Assembly (NCBI GenBank): GCA_019745195.1
Contig: JAIETL010000015.1
Coordinates: 1-37,604, forward strand
DNA: 37,604 bases
From: Beijerinckiaceae bacterium
GTDB taxonomy: Bacteria; Pseudomonadota; Alphaproteobacteria; Rhizobiales; Beijerinckiaceae
Direction: 5' to 3'
The notes under the pieces are model-generated. The model saw only the letters and a program-made list of their open reading frames with translations, had not been told where the DNA came from and made no database searches. Position 1 is the stretch's first letter. Each line of letters starts with the position of its first letter. Of this stretch, positions 25,240 to 34,603 are shown in pieces. The translations under genes and the position numbers were made by a program.

Positions 25240-25427
25240 CCACGGCTCCCCGGCGCACAGAGCCCGACGACGAAAGTCATAAGCCTTTAGTAGCCCTGTT
25301 CGGGCCGGCGGGATTCATCCAAGTTGACCTGCTGCTTTAGTCAAGTTGTGACGTAACGACGCCAACCCCCGGCCACGCCGGCGGGGGAACAAGACGTATG
25401 CGAACGTCCTCACGGGGGAGACAGGGA

Positions 25428-25688
25428 ATGTCACCAGAAGAGAATATCAAGGCCCATTGGGCCGAAACGACCAGGCTGACCTATATCATGATCGGCATCT
25501 GGGCTTTCTTTTCGTTCTTCATCCATATGTTTTCGCCCGCCCTCAACGGCATCAAGATCATGGGCTTTCCGCTCGGGTTCTACATGGCCGCTCAGGGCTC
25601 CCTGATCATATTCGTGGCCCAACTGTTCTGGTTCGCCAAGGCGCAGGACAAGGTGGATCGCAAATACGGCATGGCCGAAGAAGATTGA
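25428..25688 (+). CDS. DUF4212 small subunit of sodium/solute symporter
   Basis: 86 residues from ATG 25,428, preceded by GGGGGAGACAGGG. Two membrane helices (about 17-38 and 50-68) and the conserved HWAETTRLTYIMIGIWAFFS and FPLGFYMAAQGSLI segments identify the DUF4212 family. Its genes sit directly before VC_2705-type symporters, as here (14-base gap). Probably an accessory membrane subunit. Confidence 0.92.
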   Translation: MSPEENIKAHWAETTRLTYIMIGIWAFFSFFIHMFSPALNGIKIMGFPLGFYMAAQGSLIIFVAQLFWFAKAQDKVDRKYGMAEED

Positions 25689-25702
25689 GGGAGAAAACGC
25701 TC

Positions 25703-27658
25703 ATGTCCACGGAAGCACAAAAGGGCGATTTTACCTCCAGTCTGGGACGCATCTACGGCGTCTATACTGGCGGCTTCGTCGCATTCGTCGTCTTCATCGG
25801 GGTTCTGGAGCGCGCCGGCGTTCCCAACCACATCCTCGGCTATCTCTTCGTCGCCTTCACTATCGGCGTCTATGCCGCCATCGGCATCATGTCGCGCACC
25901 ATGCAGGTCGACGAGTATTACGTCGCCGGCCGCAAGGTGCCGTCCTTCTACAACGGCATGGCCACGGCGGCGGACTGGATGTCGGCCGCCTCCTTCATCG
26001 GCATGGCCGGCACGCTCTACCTGCTGGGCTATGACGGTCTCGCCTTCATCCTGGGCTGGACCGGCGGCTATGTGCTGGTGGCGACGCTGATCGCGCCCTA
26101 CCTGCGCAAGTTCGGCTGCTACACGGTGCCCGACTTCCTGGCCTTCCGCTTCGGCGGCAATGCGGCCCGCATCGCCGGCATCGTCGTTCTGATGAGCTGC
26201 TCCTTCACCTATGTGGTGGCGCAGATCGTCGGCACCGGCCTGATCGGCGCGCGCCTGCTGGGCATGAGCTTCGAGGTCGCGGTCTTCGTCGGCCTCGTCG
26301 GCATCCTGGTCTGCTCGATGCTCGGAGGCATGCGCGCCGTCACCTGGACACAGGTCGCGCAGTACATCGTGCTGATCGTCGCCTATCTCGTCCCGGTCGT
26401 GATCCTCTCGACCCAGAAGTTCGGCATCCCGATCCCGCAGCTCACCTATGGCTCGGTCCTCTCCGAGATCCAGGTCAAGGAGGCGGCGCTGGGCGTCACA
26501 GCGGCCGCCTCGCATGTCGTGCCGTTCGCCCGCTACGACCCCCTTAACTTCTTTGCCCTCGTGCTCTGCCTGATGGTCGGCACGGCCTCGCTGCCCCACG
26601 TCCTGATGCGCTACTTCACCACGCCGTCCGTGCGTGAGGCGCGCTCCTCGGTGGCCTGGACGCTGCTGTTCATCTTCATCCTCTACTTCACGGCGCCGGC
26701 CTATGCCGCCTTCGCGAAGCTCGAGGTGTTCGAGAACGTCATCGGCAAGCCGCTGGGACAACTGCCGGGCTGGGTCTACAGCTACGGCAAGATCGGCCTC
26801 GTCCAGATCTGCGGCGGCAACGCCGTCGATCTCGCGACCATCACCGCCGCCTGCGGCAGGATCGCCGGCCATACCGGCATCCTGCAGCTGTCGAACTTCG
26901 CGATCCAGGCCGACGCGATCGTCATCGCGACTCCCGAAATCGCGGGCCTGCCCTATGTCGTCTCCGGCCTCGTCGCCGCCGGCGGCCTGGCGGCCGCGCT
27001 CTCGACCGCCGACGGCCTGCTGCTGGCGATCGCCAACGCGCTCTCCCATGACGTCTATGCACGCATGATCAACAAGGACGCGCCGGTGGCGAGGAAACTC
27101 ATCATCGCCCGCGTGCTGCTGGTCATCGTTGCGGTCATCGCGGCCTGGGTGGCCTCGGGACGTCCCGCCGACATCGTCGCGATGGTGGCCTGGGCCTTCT
27201 CGCTGGCGGCGGCGGGTCTGTTCCCGGCGCTGGTCATGGGCATCTGGTCCAAGAAGACCACCGCGGCTGCGGCCGTGGCGGGCATCTGGGCCGGCTTCCT
27301 GGCGACGCTGGTCTATCTCGTCGTGACCCGCTACTTCCCGGGCTTCGGCGTGAACGTGCTCGGCATGTATTCGAACGTCCACCCCATCACCGGGGCGGCG
27401 CTCGTCGACATCGCCAAGCTTAAGGCCGAGCAGCCGGCGATCTTCCAGCAGGGCTGGGTGCTGATCAGCCACCCGCTGGCTTCGAAGGTCGGCTACTTCA
27501 ACGTCGCCAACATCTCGGCCGGCCTGTTCGGCATGCCGATCGGCTTCCTGACGATGTTCATCGTCTCGAAGTTCACCACGGCGCCGACGAAGGAGCTGCA
27601 GAGCTTCATCGACGACATCCGCCGTCCGAGCGGCAAGGCCGTGATGATCGAGAAGTGA
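25703..27658 (+). CDS. Sodium/solute symporter (SSS family, VC_2705-type, ActP-like)
   Basis: 651 residues with about 13 membrane helices. SSS hallmarks: EYYVAGRKVPSFYNGMATAA, ADWMSAASFIGMAGTLYLLG, the VTWTQVAQYIVLI helix, SLPHVLMRYFTTPSVREARS and LAAALSTADGLLLAIANAL, which carries sodium-site serine/threonine. The subfamily with a DUF4212 partner is thought to carry short-chain monocarboxylates such as acetate or pyruvate; the substrate here is inferred. ATG 25,703 follows TGAGGGAG overlapping the DUF4212 stop. A strong terminator lies 42 bases after the stop. Confidence 0.92.
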   Translation: MSTEAQKGDFTSSLGRIYGVYTGGFVAFVVFIGVLERAGVPNHILGYLFVAFTIGVYAAIGIMSRTMQVDEYYVAGRKVPSFYNGMATAADWMSAASFIGMAGTLYLLGYDGLAFILGWTGGYVLVATLIAPYLRKFGCYTVPDFLAFRFGGNAARIAGIVVLMSCSFTYVVAQIVGTGLIGARLLGMSFEVAVFVGLVGILVCSMLGGMRAVTWTQVAQYIVLIVAYLVPVVILSTQKFGIPIPQLTYGSVLSEIQVKEAALGVTAAASHVVPFARYDPLNFFALVLCLMVGTASLPHVLMRYFTTPSVREARSSVAWTLLFIFILYFTAPAYAAFAKLEVFENVIGKPLGQLPGWVYSYGKIGLVQICGGNAVDLATITAACGRIAGHTGILQLSNFAIQADAIVIATPEIAGLPYVVSGLVAAGGLAAALSTADGLLLAIANALSHDVYARMINKDAPVARKLIIARVLLVIVAVIAAWVASGRPADIVAMVAWAFSLAAAGLFPALVMGIWSKKTTAAAAVAGIWAGFLATLVYLVVTRYFPGFGVNVLGMYSNVHPITGAALVDIAKLKAEQPAIFQQGWVLISHPLASKVGYFNVANISAGLFGMPIGFLTMFIVSKFTTAPTKELQSFIDDIRRPSGKAVMIEK

Positions 27659-27700
27659 GCCGTATCGGCGGGCGCAATGCCCGCTGATACGACCCTGTTC

Positions 27701-27732
27701 GAGGGGGCGGACCCTGGTCCGCCCCCTCTTTT
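27701..27732 (+). terminator. Intrinsic terminator of the symporter operon
   Basis: GAGGGGGCGGAC pairs perfectly with GTCCGCCCCCTC around loop CCTG and is followed by TTTT. A weaker hairpin (27,662-27,691) stands before it. Confidence 0.9.
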
Positions 27733-27820
27733 GTCTCGACAACCGGCAGCGGCGCTTGCCCGCGCCATGATTGTCGGGCAGATGAACCCGCAGTCCCGAC
27801 AGCGCAAGGACCCATCCTGA

Positions 27821-28144
27821 ATGGCCGACGTCGACAGCCAGGGCCTGTTCTGGCTCTATCAGGCTCCCAACCTCGCGCTTGCGGCGTTGATGTATACGCT
27901 GCTGGGCCGCTTTCTGCTCTCGCTGGTCTTTCCGGACGAAAGCGAGAAGGTGATTTGGCGCACGTTCCGGCAGATTACCCAGCCGGCCATCGAGGCCGTG
28001 CGGATCGTCACCCCCGCAGCCGTGCACGAACGCATCCTCACCCTGCTCGCGGTGGTATGGCTGCTTTTCATCCGGATGCTGATGTTCGTCGGCTTCGCGG
28101 CGGCGGGCTGGCTGCCGACCATCGTCGGAGCGCCGAAGCCATGA
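27821..28144 (+). CDS. YggT-like membrane protein
   Basis: 107 residues with two membrane helices (about 17-38 and 72-98) and between them FRQITQPAIEAVRIVTPAAV, close to the P-x-x-R/E pattern of YggT family proteins. Function of the family is not settled. Its stop overlaps the next gene's ATG by four bases (ATGA), so the two are translationally coupled. Confidence 0.7.
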   Translation: MADVDSQGLFWLYQAPNLALAALMYTLLGRFLLSLVFPDESEKVIWRTFRQITQPAIEAVRIVTPAAVHERILTLLAVVWLLFIRMLMFVGFAAAGWLPTIVGAPKP

Positions 28145-28488
28145 CCGACGACCGCGAGGACATTCTCCGCCGCGACGGCATCACCATCGGCATCGCTGGC
28201 ATGTCGCTGATCAACGGCCTGCATTTCTCGGCCTATTTCGACCCGGTCTACATCCTGATGAAGCAGTTTGGGCCCGGCTTCTTCATCTCCTCGCCGCTGC
28301 TGATCTTCTACTTCACCTCGCTCTTCCTGTCGGCGTTGACGCTCGCCATCGGCGGCATCCCGGCCGCAATCTACGAGCGCGGCAAGGGCCTGAAGGAGAG
28401 CACCGCGACCTCGATGTGGATCTGGCTCGGCGGCATCATGCTGCTGACGATCCCGACCCTGCTGCAGATGACGGCGCGTCCTGCCTGA
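28141..28488 (+). CDS. Conserved small membrane protein
   Basis: 115 residues, three hydrophobic segments (about 15-35, 43-70, 92-110). Sequence such as GMSLINGLHFSAYFDPVYIL and FFISSPLLIFYFTSLFLSAL shows a compact integral membrane protein; no domain recognised. Overlaps the preceding gene by four bases, indicating an operon with the YggT-like gene. Confidence 0.7.
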   Translation: MTDDREDILRRDGITIGIAGMSLINGLHFSAYFDPVYILMKQFGPGFFISSPLLIFYFTSLFLSALTLAIGGIPAAIYERGKGLKESTATSMWIWLGGIMLLTIPTLLQMTARPA

Positions 28489-28569
28489 GACGTCGCGAAG
28501 CGCGCGATTTCGTGATGTTCGCGAGACGCGCGCCGCTCTAGCTTCGGATATGTCCCGGAGAGACGCCGC

Positions 28570-28935
28570 ATGAGCCCATCGCGCGTGAGAGAACTGGCGC
28601 TGCTGTCGGTCTCGCGCGGCTGCGGCTTCGCCGGGCTGGCCATCATCTGCTTCATGGTCGGGCTTGCAGGTTATCCGCGCGTCGCGCTGGAAAGCGGCGC
28701 CATCCTGATGATGGCCACCGCCGCCGTGCTGGTCGTGAAAGCCGACACGTCGGTCCGCCGACCCTACAAGCGCACCGAACTCTGGATCCTCCTGCCGCCG
28801 CAAGACCGGCCCCGCGCCGAATTCGCCCAGCAGGTCATCGGCCGCACCCTGCGCGACATCTACCGGCGCTTCGCGCTGTCCTTCGCGGTCGGCGGGGGGC
28901 TCTGCTATGCCGCGTCTTTCGTGCTGCCGGGGTGA
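28570..28935 (+). CDS. Small membrane protein of unknown function
   Basis: 121 residues from ATG 28,570 with GGAGAG a few bases upstream. Two adjacent N-terminal helices (about 18-60), a cytosolic Arg-rich segment (RRPYKRTELWILLPPQDRPR, 64-83) and a C-terminal helix (about 100-119). The layout and the ELWILLP-like stretch recur in alphaproteobacterial hypothetical proteins; no function is known. Convergent with pyk, three bases apart. Confidence 0.7.
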   Translation: MSPSRVRELALLSVSRGCGFAGLAIICFMVGLAGYPRVALESGAILMMATAAVLVVKADTSVRRPYKRTELWILLPPQDRPRAEFAQQVIGRTLRDIYRRFALSFAVGGGLCYAASFVLPG

Positions 28936-28938
28936 GCA

Positions 28939-30378
28939 TCACGCCTGCTCGACATGCTCCTTCGCCACGAAGGCGATGCGGACCATGTTGGTTGCGCCCG
29001 GCGTTCCGAACGGAACGCCCGCGACGACGATGATGCGGTCTCCCAGCGCCGCAAACCCCTCGCGCACCGCGAATTTGCAGGCACGGGCCGCCATGTCGTC
29101 GATGTCGCTCGCATCCTTGGTCACGACCGAATGCACGCCCCAGACCAGCGTGAGCCGGCGCGCCGTGGCGCGGTTGGGCGTCAGCGCGATCACGGTCGAG
29201 TTCGGCCGCTCGCGCGCGAGCCGCATTGCCGTCGAGCCCGACGAGGTCCAGGCCGCGATCGATTTCAGGTTTAGCGTATCGGCGATCTCATGGGCCGCCT
29301 TGGCGATGGCGTCGGCCCCGGTCGCTTCGGGTTCGGCGCGCTGCGCCTCGAGGATCGAGCGGTAGACCGATTCACCTTCAACCTCCTCGGCGATGCGGTT
29401 CATCATCGTCACCGCCTCGACCGGATACTGCCCTGCCGCGCTCTCGGCCGAGAGCATCACGGCGTCTGCCCCCTCGAACACGGCGGTGGCCACGTCCGAC
29501 ACCTCGGCGCGGGTCGGCACCGGGCTGGTGATCATGCTCTCCAGCATCTGCGTCGCGACGACGACCGGCTTGCCCATGCGCCGGCACATCCGCGTGATGC
29601 GTTTCTGCGTGCCCGGCACCTTTTCCAGCGGCATCTCGACGCCGAGATCGCCGCGCGCGACCATGATCGCGTCCGAGGCCTCGATGATCTCCTCCAGCCG
29701 CGAGAGCGCCTGGGGCTTCTCGATCTTGGCCAGGGCCAGCGCCCGGCCCCGCACGATCTTGCGCAGATCCGCCATGTCCTCGGGCCGCTGCACGAAGGAG
29801 AGCGCGATCCAGTCGACGCCGGCTTCGGCCGCGGCCTCGGCGTCGGAGCGGTCCTTGTCGGTCATCGCCGAAACCGGGATCACCGTATCGGGCAGGCTGA
29901 CGCCCTTGCGCGAGGACAGCCGGCCGGGAATCGTCACCCGCGTGACGGCCTGGGTCGGCGTCGCCTTCTCGACCACGAGCCTGATCTTGCCGTCGTCGAG
30001 GATGAGGTTGTGGCCCGCTTCCAGCGCACTCAGGATCTCGGGATGGGGCAGATGCACGCGCTTGACCGTGCCGGGCGCGGGGTCTGAATCGAGTGTGAAC
30101 TTCGCGCCTGTCTCCAGCATCACGCCGCCATCGCCGCCGAACGCGCCCACGCGCAGCTTGGGCCCCTGCAGATCGGCGAGGATGCCGACCGGACGCTTGA
30201 AGCGGCTCTCCAGCGAACGGAGCATGGCGATGCGCTCGGGCAGCGTCTCGCGCTGGGTGTGGCTCATATTGATCCGGAAGACGTCGACGCCGGCCTCGAA
30301 CAGCTTGGCGCACATCTCGACGGTCGCCGAGGCGGGCCCCAATGTGGCGATGATCTTGATCCGGCGCTCGCGCTTCAT
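28939..30378 (-). CDS. pyk: Pyruvate kinase
   Basis: 479 residues from ATG 30,378; upstream in-frame codons lie inside the preceding gene. All signatures are present: RRIKIIATLGPAS, FRINMSHTQ (substrate-binding Arg/Asn), ILADLQGPKLRVG, the catalytic lysine and metal acid in LAKIEKPQAL, IMVARGDLGVEMP, and VATQMLESMITSPVPTRAEV with the domain B/C interface after it. It converts phosphoenolpyruvate and ADP to pyruvate and ATP. Last gene of the minus-strand glycerate kinase-DUF1036-pyk operon, ten bases after the DUF1036 stop. Confidence 0.96.
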   Translation of the reverse strand: MKRERRIKIIATLGPASATVEMCAKLFEAGVDVFRINMSHTQRETLPERIAMLRSLESRFKRPVGILADLQGPKLRVGAFGGDGGVMLETGAKFTLDSDPAPGTVKRVHLPHPEILSALEAGHNLILDDGKIRLVVEKATPTQAVTRVTIPGRLSSRKGVSLPDTVIPVSAMTDKDRSDAEAAAEAGVDWIALSFVQRPEDMADLRKIVRGRALALAKIEKPQALSRLEEIIEASDAIMVARGDLGVEMPLEKVPGTQKRITRMCRRMGKPVVVATQMLESMITSPVPTRAEVSDVATAVFEGADAVMLSAESAAGQYPVEAVTMMNRIAEEVEGESVYRSILEAQRAEPEATGADAIAKAAHEIADTLNLKSIAAWTSSGSTAMRLARERPNSTVIALTPNRATARRLTLVWGVHSVVTKDASDIDDMAARACKFAVREGFAALGDRIIVVAGVPFGTPGATNMVRIAFVAKEHVEQA

Positions 30379-30388
30379 CGTCTGTCCT

Positions 30389-30832
30389 TCATTGTCGTTG
30401 CGGCGCGCTGGCGGTTGCGTCGGTGAGCTGGATCGTCCAGCTCTTCTGTTCGCCGGTATCGACCTCGAAATAGCCGGCGCGGTCATAGCCGCGCGCCAGG
30501 CAGTCCTCTATGCCGCGAATCGTGAATTCCTTGTTGCGCGTACACATGACGGATTTTCCCGTCCACTCGCCGCCCTTGTCGTAATCGACGGCGTGGACGT
30601 AGTAGAACCGCGCCGCCAGCGTGCCGCGCAGCAGCGTCTCGCAGGCGCGCGGGGCGAGGTTCCACCAGCCCTCGGTCACCCAGCCCTGCGCATCGCGATA
30701 GCCGATCGAAACGCCGATGCGGCTGCCCGTGGTATTGCACATGCGCAGATCGGCCTGGGCCGGGGCCGCAAAGCCGGCCAGGCCGACGGCCAGCAGGCTC
30801 AGGCGCAGCAGATGGGCGAGATTGCGGGTCAT
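30389..30832 (-). CDS. DUF1036 secreted protein
   Basis: 147 residues from ATG 30,832 (a GTG at 30,835 is just upstream). Sec signal peptide about 1-28 (ending AQA), then the DUF1036 domain: LRMCNTTGSRIGVSIGYRDA, GWVTEGWWNLAPRACETLL, and paired cysteines further on (MCTRN, EDCLARGYDR). Function unknown; widespread in alphaproteobacteria and commonly next to pyk. Start and the upstream stop share a base (TGATG), so translation is coupled. Confidence 0.9.
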   Translation of the reverse strand: MTRNLAHLLRLSLLAVGLAGFAAPAQADLRMCNTTGSRIGVSIGYRDAQGWVTEGWWNLAPRACETLLRGTLAARFYYVHAVDYDKGGEWTGKSVMCTRNKEFTIRGIEDCLARGYDRAGYFEVDTGEQKSWTIQLTDATASAPQRQ

Positions 30833-32136
30833 CACGGGTCGATCAGGATCACGCGGCAGTCGTTGACATTGGTCAGGGTCGGCCCCGTTTGCAGCAGGTC
30901 TCCCAAAGCTGCGAAGAAGCCGGTGGAATCGTTCTCGGCAAGCGATTGGGCGGGAGCAAGGCCAAGCGCCGCCGCGCGCGCCAGCGTGGTCGGATCGACC
31001 AACGCGCCGGCCGGGTCGCTCGCCTCCCCGCCGCCGCCATCGGTGCCGTCGGTATCGCCCGAGAGCGCGACGATGCCGGGCTCTCCCTTCAGCGCGAGCG
31101 CCAGCGCCAGCCCATATTCCTGGTTCGGCCCGCCCTTGCCCTGCCCGCGCAGGGTCACGGTCAGTTCGCCGCCCGAGAGGATGCAGGCGCGCCGGCCGGC
31201 CACTTTAAGCTCCAGCGCCAGCGCGGCATGGGCGGCCGCGACCTCGCGCGCCTCGCCCTCGCAATCGGCCCCGAGATCATGCACGCCATAGCCGGCCGCC
31301 TCGGCCGCCGCGCGCGCCGCCGCGATGGCGTCCGCCGGACGGGCGATGATGCGGAACTCGCTCCCGGCGAAGGCGGGGTCGCCGGGCTTGGGCGTCTCGC
31401 TCGCATCGTCTTCGAGCAGGGCGCGGGCGGCCTGAGGCAGGTCCAGCCCGTAGCGCGACACGATCTCCCGCGCCTGCGCCATCGTCGTCGGATCCGGCAC
31501 CGTCGGGCCGGACGCGATCGCGGTCGGCTCGTCGCCGGGCACGTCGGAGATGGCGAGCGTCAGCAGCCTCGCCGGCGCGGCCGCGAGCGCCAAGCGGCCG
31601 CCCTTGATGCGCGAGAGCCGCTTGCGGACGATGTTCATCTCGCCGATCGGCGCGCCCGAGCGCAGCAGCGCCTTGTTGACCGCCTGTTTCTCCGCAAGCG
31701 CGAGACCGCCCGCCGGCGCGACCCAGTTGGCCGAGCCACCGCCCGAGAGCAGCACCAGCACGAGGTCGTGCTCCGTCGCCCCTCTCGCCAGTTCCAGCGC
31801 CCGCTCGGCGCTGTCGATGCTGCCCTGATCGGGCACCGGATGCCCGGCGGCCACCATCGGAATGTGCCGCGTCCTCGTCTCGTAGCCATGCCGGGCGACC
31901 GCATGGCCGACCAGACGTTCCGGCGGAATACCGGCATCGAGATAATGCGTTTCGGCCAGCGTCGTCATGCTCCCGGCGGCCTTGCCGGCGGCAAGCAGGA
32001 TCAGGCGGCCCGTCGCCGGGGCGTCCGGCAGATGCGCCGGCAGGCAGCCGGCCGGATGGGCGCGCGCCACGGCCGCGTCGAAGATGCGGCGCGCGGTCGT
32101 CCTTGCCGCTGCAATGGCGTCATCCGATGAGTGCAA
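30832..32136 (-). CDS. Glycerate 2-kinase (MOFRL family, TtuD/GckA-like)
   Basis: 434 residues. DUF4147 N-terminal part carries LILLAAGKAAGSMTTLAE and VAAGHPVPDQGSIDSAERAL; then LLSGGGSANWVAPAGGLAL. The C-terminal MOFRL domain shows CILSGGELTVTLRGQGKGGP and IVALSGDTDGTDGGG. The family phosphorylates D-glycerate (usually to 2-phosphoglycerate) with ATP. Start is TTG 32,136, with GGGG six bases upstream; no ATG is available before the conserved start. First gene of an operon ending with pyruvate kinase, so glycerate can be led through enolase to pyruvate (inference). Confidence 0.9.
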   Translation of the reverse strand: MHSSDDAIAAARTTARRIFDAAVARAHPAGCLPAHLPDAPATGRLILLAAGKAAGSMTTLAETHYLDAGIPPERLVGHAVARHGYETRTRHIPMVAAGHPVPDQGSIDSAERALELARGATEHDLVLVLLSGGGSANWVAPAGGLALAEKQAVNKALLRSGAPIGEMNIVRKRLSRIKGGRLALAAAPARLLTLAISDVPGDEPTAIASGPTVPDPTTMAQAREIVSRYGLDLPQAARALLEDDASETPKPGDPAFAGSEFRIIARPADAIAAARAAAEAAGYGVHDLGADCEGEAREVAAAHAALALELKVAGRRACILSGGELTVTLRGQGKGGPNQEYGLALALALKGEPGIVALSGDTDGTDGGGGEASDPAGALVDPTTLARAAALGLAPAQSLAENDSTGFFAALGDLLQTGPTLTNVNDCRVILIDP

Positions 32137-32262
32137 GTCTGCCCCGCATTCCGCCCGTGATCAGGTCGATTCCATCGACTTTCGTTGCTGATTCTTTTAA
32201 GTGGCGGCTGCCCAGCCGTCATCAGGCATTTGCAGCAATAATCATACTTATCGAAAGCCCGC

Positions 32263-33048
32263 ATGACATTCGACCTTGCCATCACGCCGGTCACGCGCCC
32301 GCTTGCGATCGGTGAGGTCGAGATCGTTCCCGGCGATCCGGCGACCGGCCTGCTGCTGCTCTGCGACCACGCCAGCAACGCGATTCCGCCCGAACTCGAC
32401 GGCCTCGGCCTGGCACCGGCCCAGCTCGAACGTCACATCGCCTATGACATCGGCGCGGCCGACGTGACGCGGGCCGTGGCCGCAGCGCTTGACGCACCGG
32501 CCGTCCTCTCGAATTTCTCGCGCCTGCTGATCGACCCCAATCGCGGTCTCGATGACCCCACTCTGGTGATGCGTCTCTCCGATGGTGCAATCGTGCCCGG
32601 CAACCGCGACATCGATGCCACCGGCGTCGCCGAGCGCGTGGCGCGCTACTACAGGCCCTATGACGCGGCGATCGACGCGGCCGTCGAGACCGCCCTTGCG
32701 GCGGGCCACCCGCCCGCCATCGTCTCGATCCACTCCTTCACGCCATTCTGGAAGCAGGCCGCGCGGCCCTGGCATGTCGGGCTGCTCTGGGATGGCGAGG
32801 GCAGCCTCTCCAAGCTGCTCATCGCCGTGCTGCAGGCCGATCCCGAGCTGATCGTCGGCGACAACGAACCCTATTCCGGCGGCCTGCCGGGCGACACGAT
32901 CGACCGCCACGCCACGCGGCGCGGCTTGCCGGACACGCTCATCGAGGTCCGGCAGGACCTGATCGCCGCACGCGCGGACGCCTTCGCCTGGGGCCGCCGG
33001 CTCGCGGCCGTGCTGCCGGGCTGCCTCGCGGCGCTGCGGGCCCGATGA
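32263..33048 (+). CDS. N-formylglutamate amidohydrolase family protein
   Basis: 261 residues. Recognised by [63 protein letters not shown] and IEVRQDLI near the end. The family hydrolyses N-formyl-L-glutamate (last step of one histidine-degradation route) or related N-acyl substrates, using a metal held by His/Asp/Glu residues of these motifs. No hut genes are nearby, so the exact substrate is open. Divergent from the glycerate kinase gene. Confidence 0.92.
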   Translation: MTFDLAITPVTRPLAIGEVEIVPGDPATGLLLLCDHASNAIPPELDGLGLAPAQLERHIAYDIGAADVTRAVAAALDAPAVLSNFSRLLIDPNRGLDDPTLVMRLSDGAIVPGNRDIDATGVAERVARYYRPYDAAIDAAVETALAAGHPPAIVSIHSFTPFWKQAARPWHVGLLWDGEGSLSKLLIAVLQADPELIVGDNEPYSGGLPGDTIDRHATRRGLPDTLIEVRQDLIAARADAFAWGRRLAAVLPGCLAALRAR

Positions 33049-33154
33049 CGCGACGTGCCTGTTGAGAGCCGGCGGTTCGCAGCTTGACGCAGGCCGCCGC
33101 CCGATGCGAACCCTGCGGCCAAATTCCAAACGCCTAACCTATCGAGGACATCAA

Positions 33155-33397
33155 ATGGACGAACCGGTTCAGGGCGACCAGCTCAAGAGCATCGTGCAGC
33201 GCATCGAGCGGCTCGAGGAAGAGAAGAAGACCATCGCCGACGACATCAAGGAGGTCTATGGCGAGGCGAAGGCCAATGGCTACGACGTCAAGGTGCTGCG
33301 CAAGGTCATCGCCATCCGCAAGCGCGACGCCAATGAGCGGGCGGAGGAAGAGGCGATTTTGGATCTCTATCTGCAGGCGGTCGGCGAGAGCGCCTGA
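33155..33397 (+). CDS. gapR: GapR-type DNA-binding protein (DUF2312)
   Basis: 80 residues from ATG 33,155 with CGAGGA upstream. Sequence [40 protein letters not shown] and [18 protein letters not shown] is characteristic of DUF2312/GapR. In Caulobacter GapR is a nucleoid-associated protein that clamps overtwisted AT-rich DNA and stimulates topoisomerases. The long charged helix is a coiled coil for dimerisation. Chromosomal housekeeping gene here. Confidence 0.92.
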   Translation: MDEPVQGDQLKSIVQRIERLEEEKKTIADDIKEVYGEAKANGYDVKVLRKVIAIRKRDANERAEEEAILDLYLQAVGESA

Positions 33398-33418
33398 GCG
33401 CTTTCCCACCCTCGTAGC

Positions 33419-33526
33419 CGTCCCGGGCGAAGCGAAGCGAAGACCCGGGACCCATTCCGGAGCGCTATCTGGAAGGGTTCCGGAATGGGTCCCGGATCGG
33501 CGCGGCTGCGCCGCTTGTCCGGGACG
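33419..33526. repeat. Nested palindromic repeat (REP/BIME-like)
   Basis: An inner perfect 17-bp inverted repeat (CCGGGACCCATTCCGGA at 33,445-33,461 and its complement at 33,479-33,495) is enclosed by outer arms CGTCCCGG and CCGGGACG. The element fills the gap between the convergent gapR and corA genes. Nested GC-rich palindromes like this are typical dispersed repeats of Hyphomicrobiales chromosomes; it may also end transcription from both sides. Confidence 0.75.
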
Positions 33527-33547
33527 ACAGCGCTGGCAGCTGGCCGC

Positions 33548-34603
33548 TCACAACCACCCGTTCTTCCTGAAGCGCCAGTACAGCACCGCGCAGCTCGTCA
33601 CGATCACCGTCAGCACGGCGTGATAGCCGAACTGCAGCTCAAGCTCCGGCATGTTCTTGAAATTCATGCCGTAGACGCCGGCGATCGCGGTGGGCACTGC
33701 CAGGATAGCGGCCCAGGCGGCGAGCTTCTTGAAGATCGCGTTCTCCTGGCTCTGGCCGACCAGCAGGCTCGCCTCGAAGGCGAAGGCCAGCACCTCGCGC
33801 AGGCTGTCGATCTTCTCCTGCACGGTCCGAACGTGGTCGGTCACGTCGCGAAACATCGGCGCCAGCGTCGGGCGCACCTGCGGCACGCTGGCATTGGCGA
33901 GGCGCTGGCAGACATCGACCAGCGGGCCGACCGCGTTGCGCAGGCGAAGGAGATCGCGCCGCAGCGTGTAGAGCCGCTCGATATCGGCGCGGCCCATCGG
34001 CCGCTCCAGCACCTTGTCCTCGAACGCCTCGACCTCCTCGTGGATCGATTCCAGCACCGGCATGTAGTTGTCGACGATGAAATCGAGGATCGCGTAGAGG
34101 ATGAAATCCTCACCCTTGGCGAGCGAGGTCGGGCAGGTCTCCCAGTGCTGGCGCACCGTCTTGTAGGAGGTCGATGCGCCGTGCCGAACGCTGACGATGT
34201 AGCCGTTGCCGACGAAGATATGCGTCTCACCGAAGGCGATGCGCTTGTCGACCATCTGGGCGGTGCGCGCGACGACGAAGAGCGCGTCGCCATATTGCTC
34301 CAGCTTGGGGCGCTGATGGGCGTTGGTCGCATCCTCGACCGCCAGCGGATGTAGCGAAAACTGGCGCTGCACGCAGGCGAGCAGGGCTGCATCGGGCTCG
34401 AGCAGGCCGATCCAGACGACATGGCCGTCCTTGCGCGCCCATTCGCCGGCCTCCTCGACCGCGATATCGGCGATGCGCACGCCATGGGCATAGACGCTGG
34501 AGGCGACGACGCCGGCCTCGTGCAGATGACCGCGCTCAGGCGGTTTCGGCGACGACGCTTCGCGGGTCTCGCCGGGCCGGACGATCCTTTCGACGGCGGA
34601 CAT
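33548..34603 (-). CDS. corA: CorA-family divalent metal transporter
   Basis: 351 residues from ATG 34,603 with GGGAGGTGAG upstream. A long soluble N-terminal domain (about 1-285) with HPLAVEDATNAHQRPKLEQY, then two C-terminal membrane helices separated by the selectivity signature GMN (AGVYGMNFKNMPELE). The last helix ends WRFRKNGWL. Forms a pentameric inner-membrane channel for magnesium, or cobalt/nickel; some subgroup members export zinc. Confidence 0.93.
   Translation of the reverse strand: MSAVERIVRPGETREASSPKPPERGHLHEAGVVASSVYAHGVRIADIAVEEAGEWARKDGHVVWIGLLEPDAALLACVQRQFSLHPLAVEDATNAHQRPKLEQYGDALFVVARTAQMVDKRIAFGETHIFVGNGYIVSVRHGASTSYKTVRQHWETCPTSLAKGEDFILYAILDFIVDNYMPVLESIHEEVEAFEDKVLERPMGRADIERLYTLRRDLLRLRNAVGPLVDVCQRLANASVPQVRPTLAPMFRDVTDHVRTVQEKIDSLREVLAFAFEASLLVGQSQENAIFKKLAAWAAILAVPTAIAGVYGMNFKNMPELELQFGYHAVLTVIVTSCAVLYWRFRKNGWL

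Noticed and set aside
25592..28027. 811-codon minus-strand frame
   Set aside because: Antisense of the symporter gene; Asp/His/Arg-rich composition typical of shadow frames.
29393..31291. 632-codon plus-strand frame
   Set aside because: Antisense of pyruvate kinase, DUF1036 and glycerate kinase genes; spans three clear genes.
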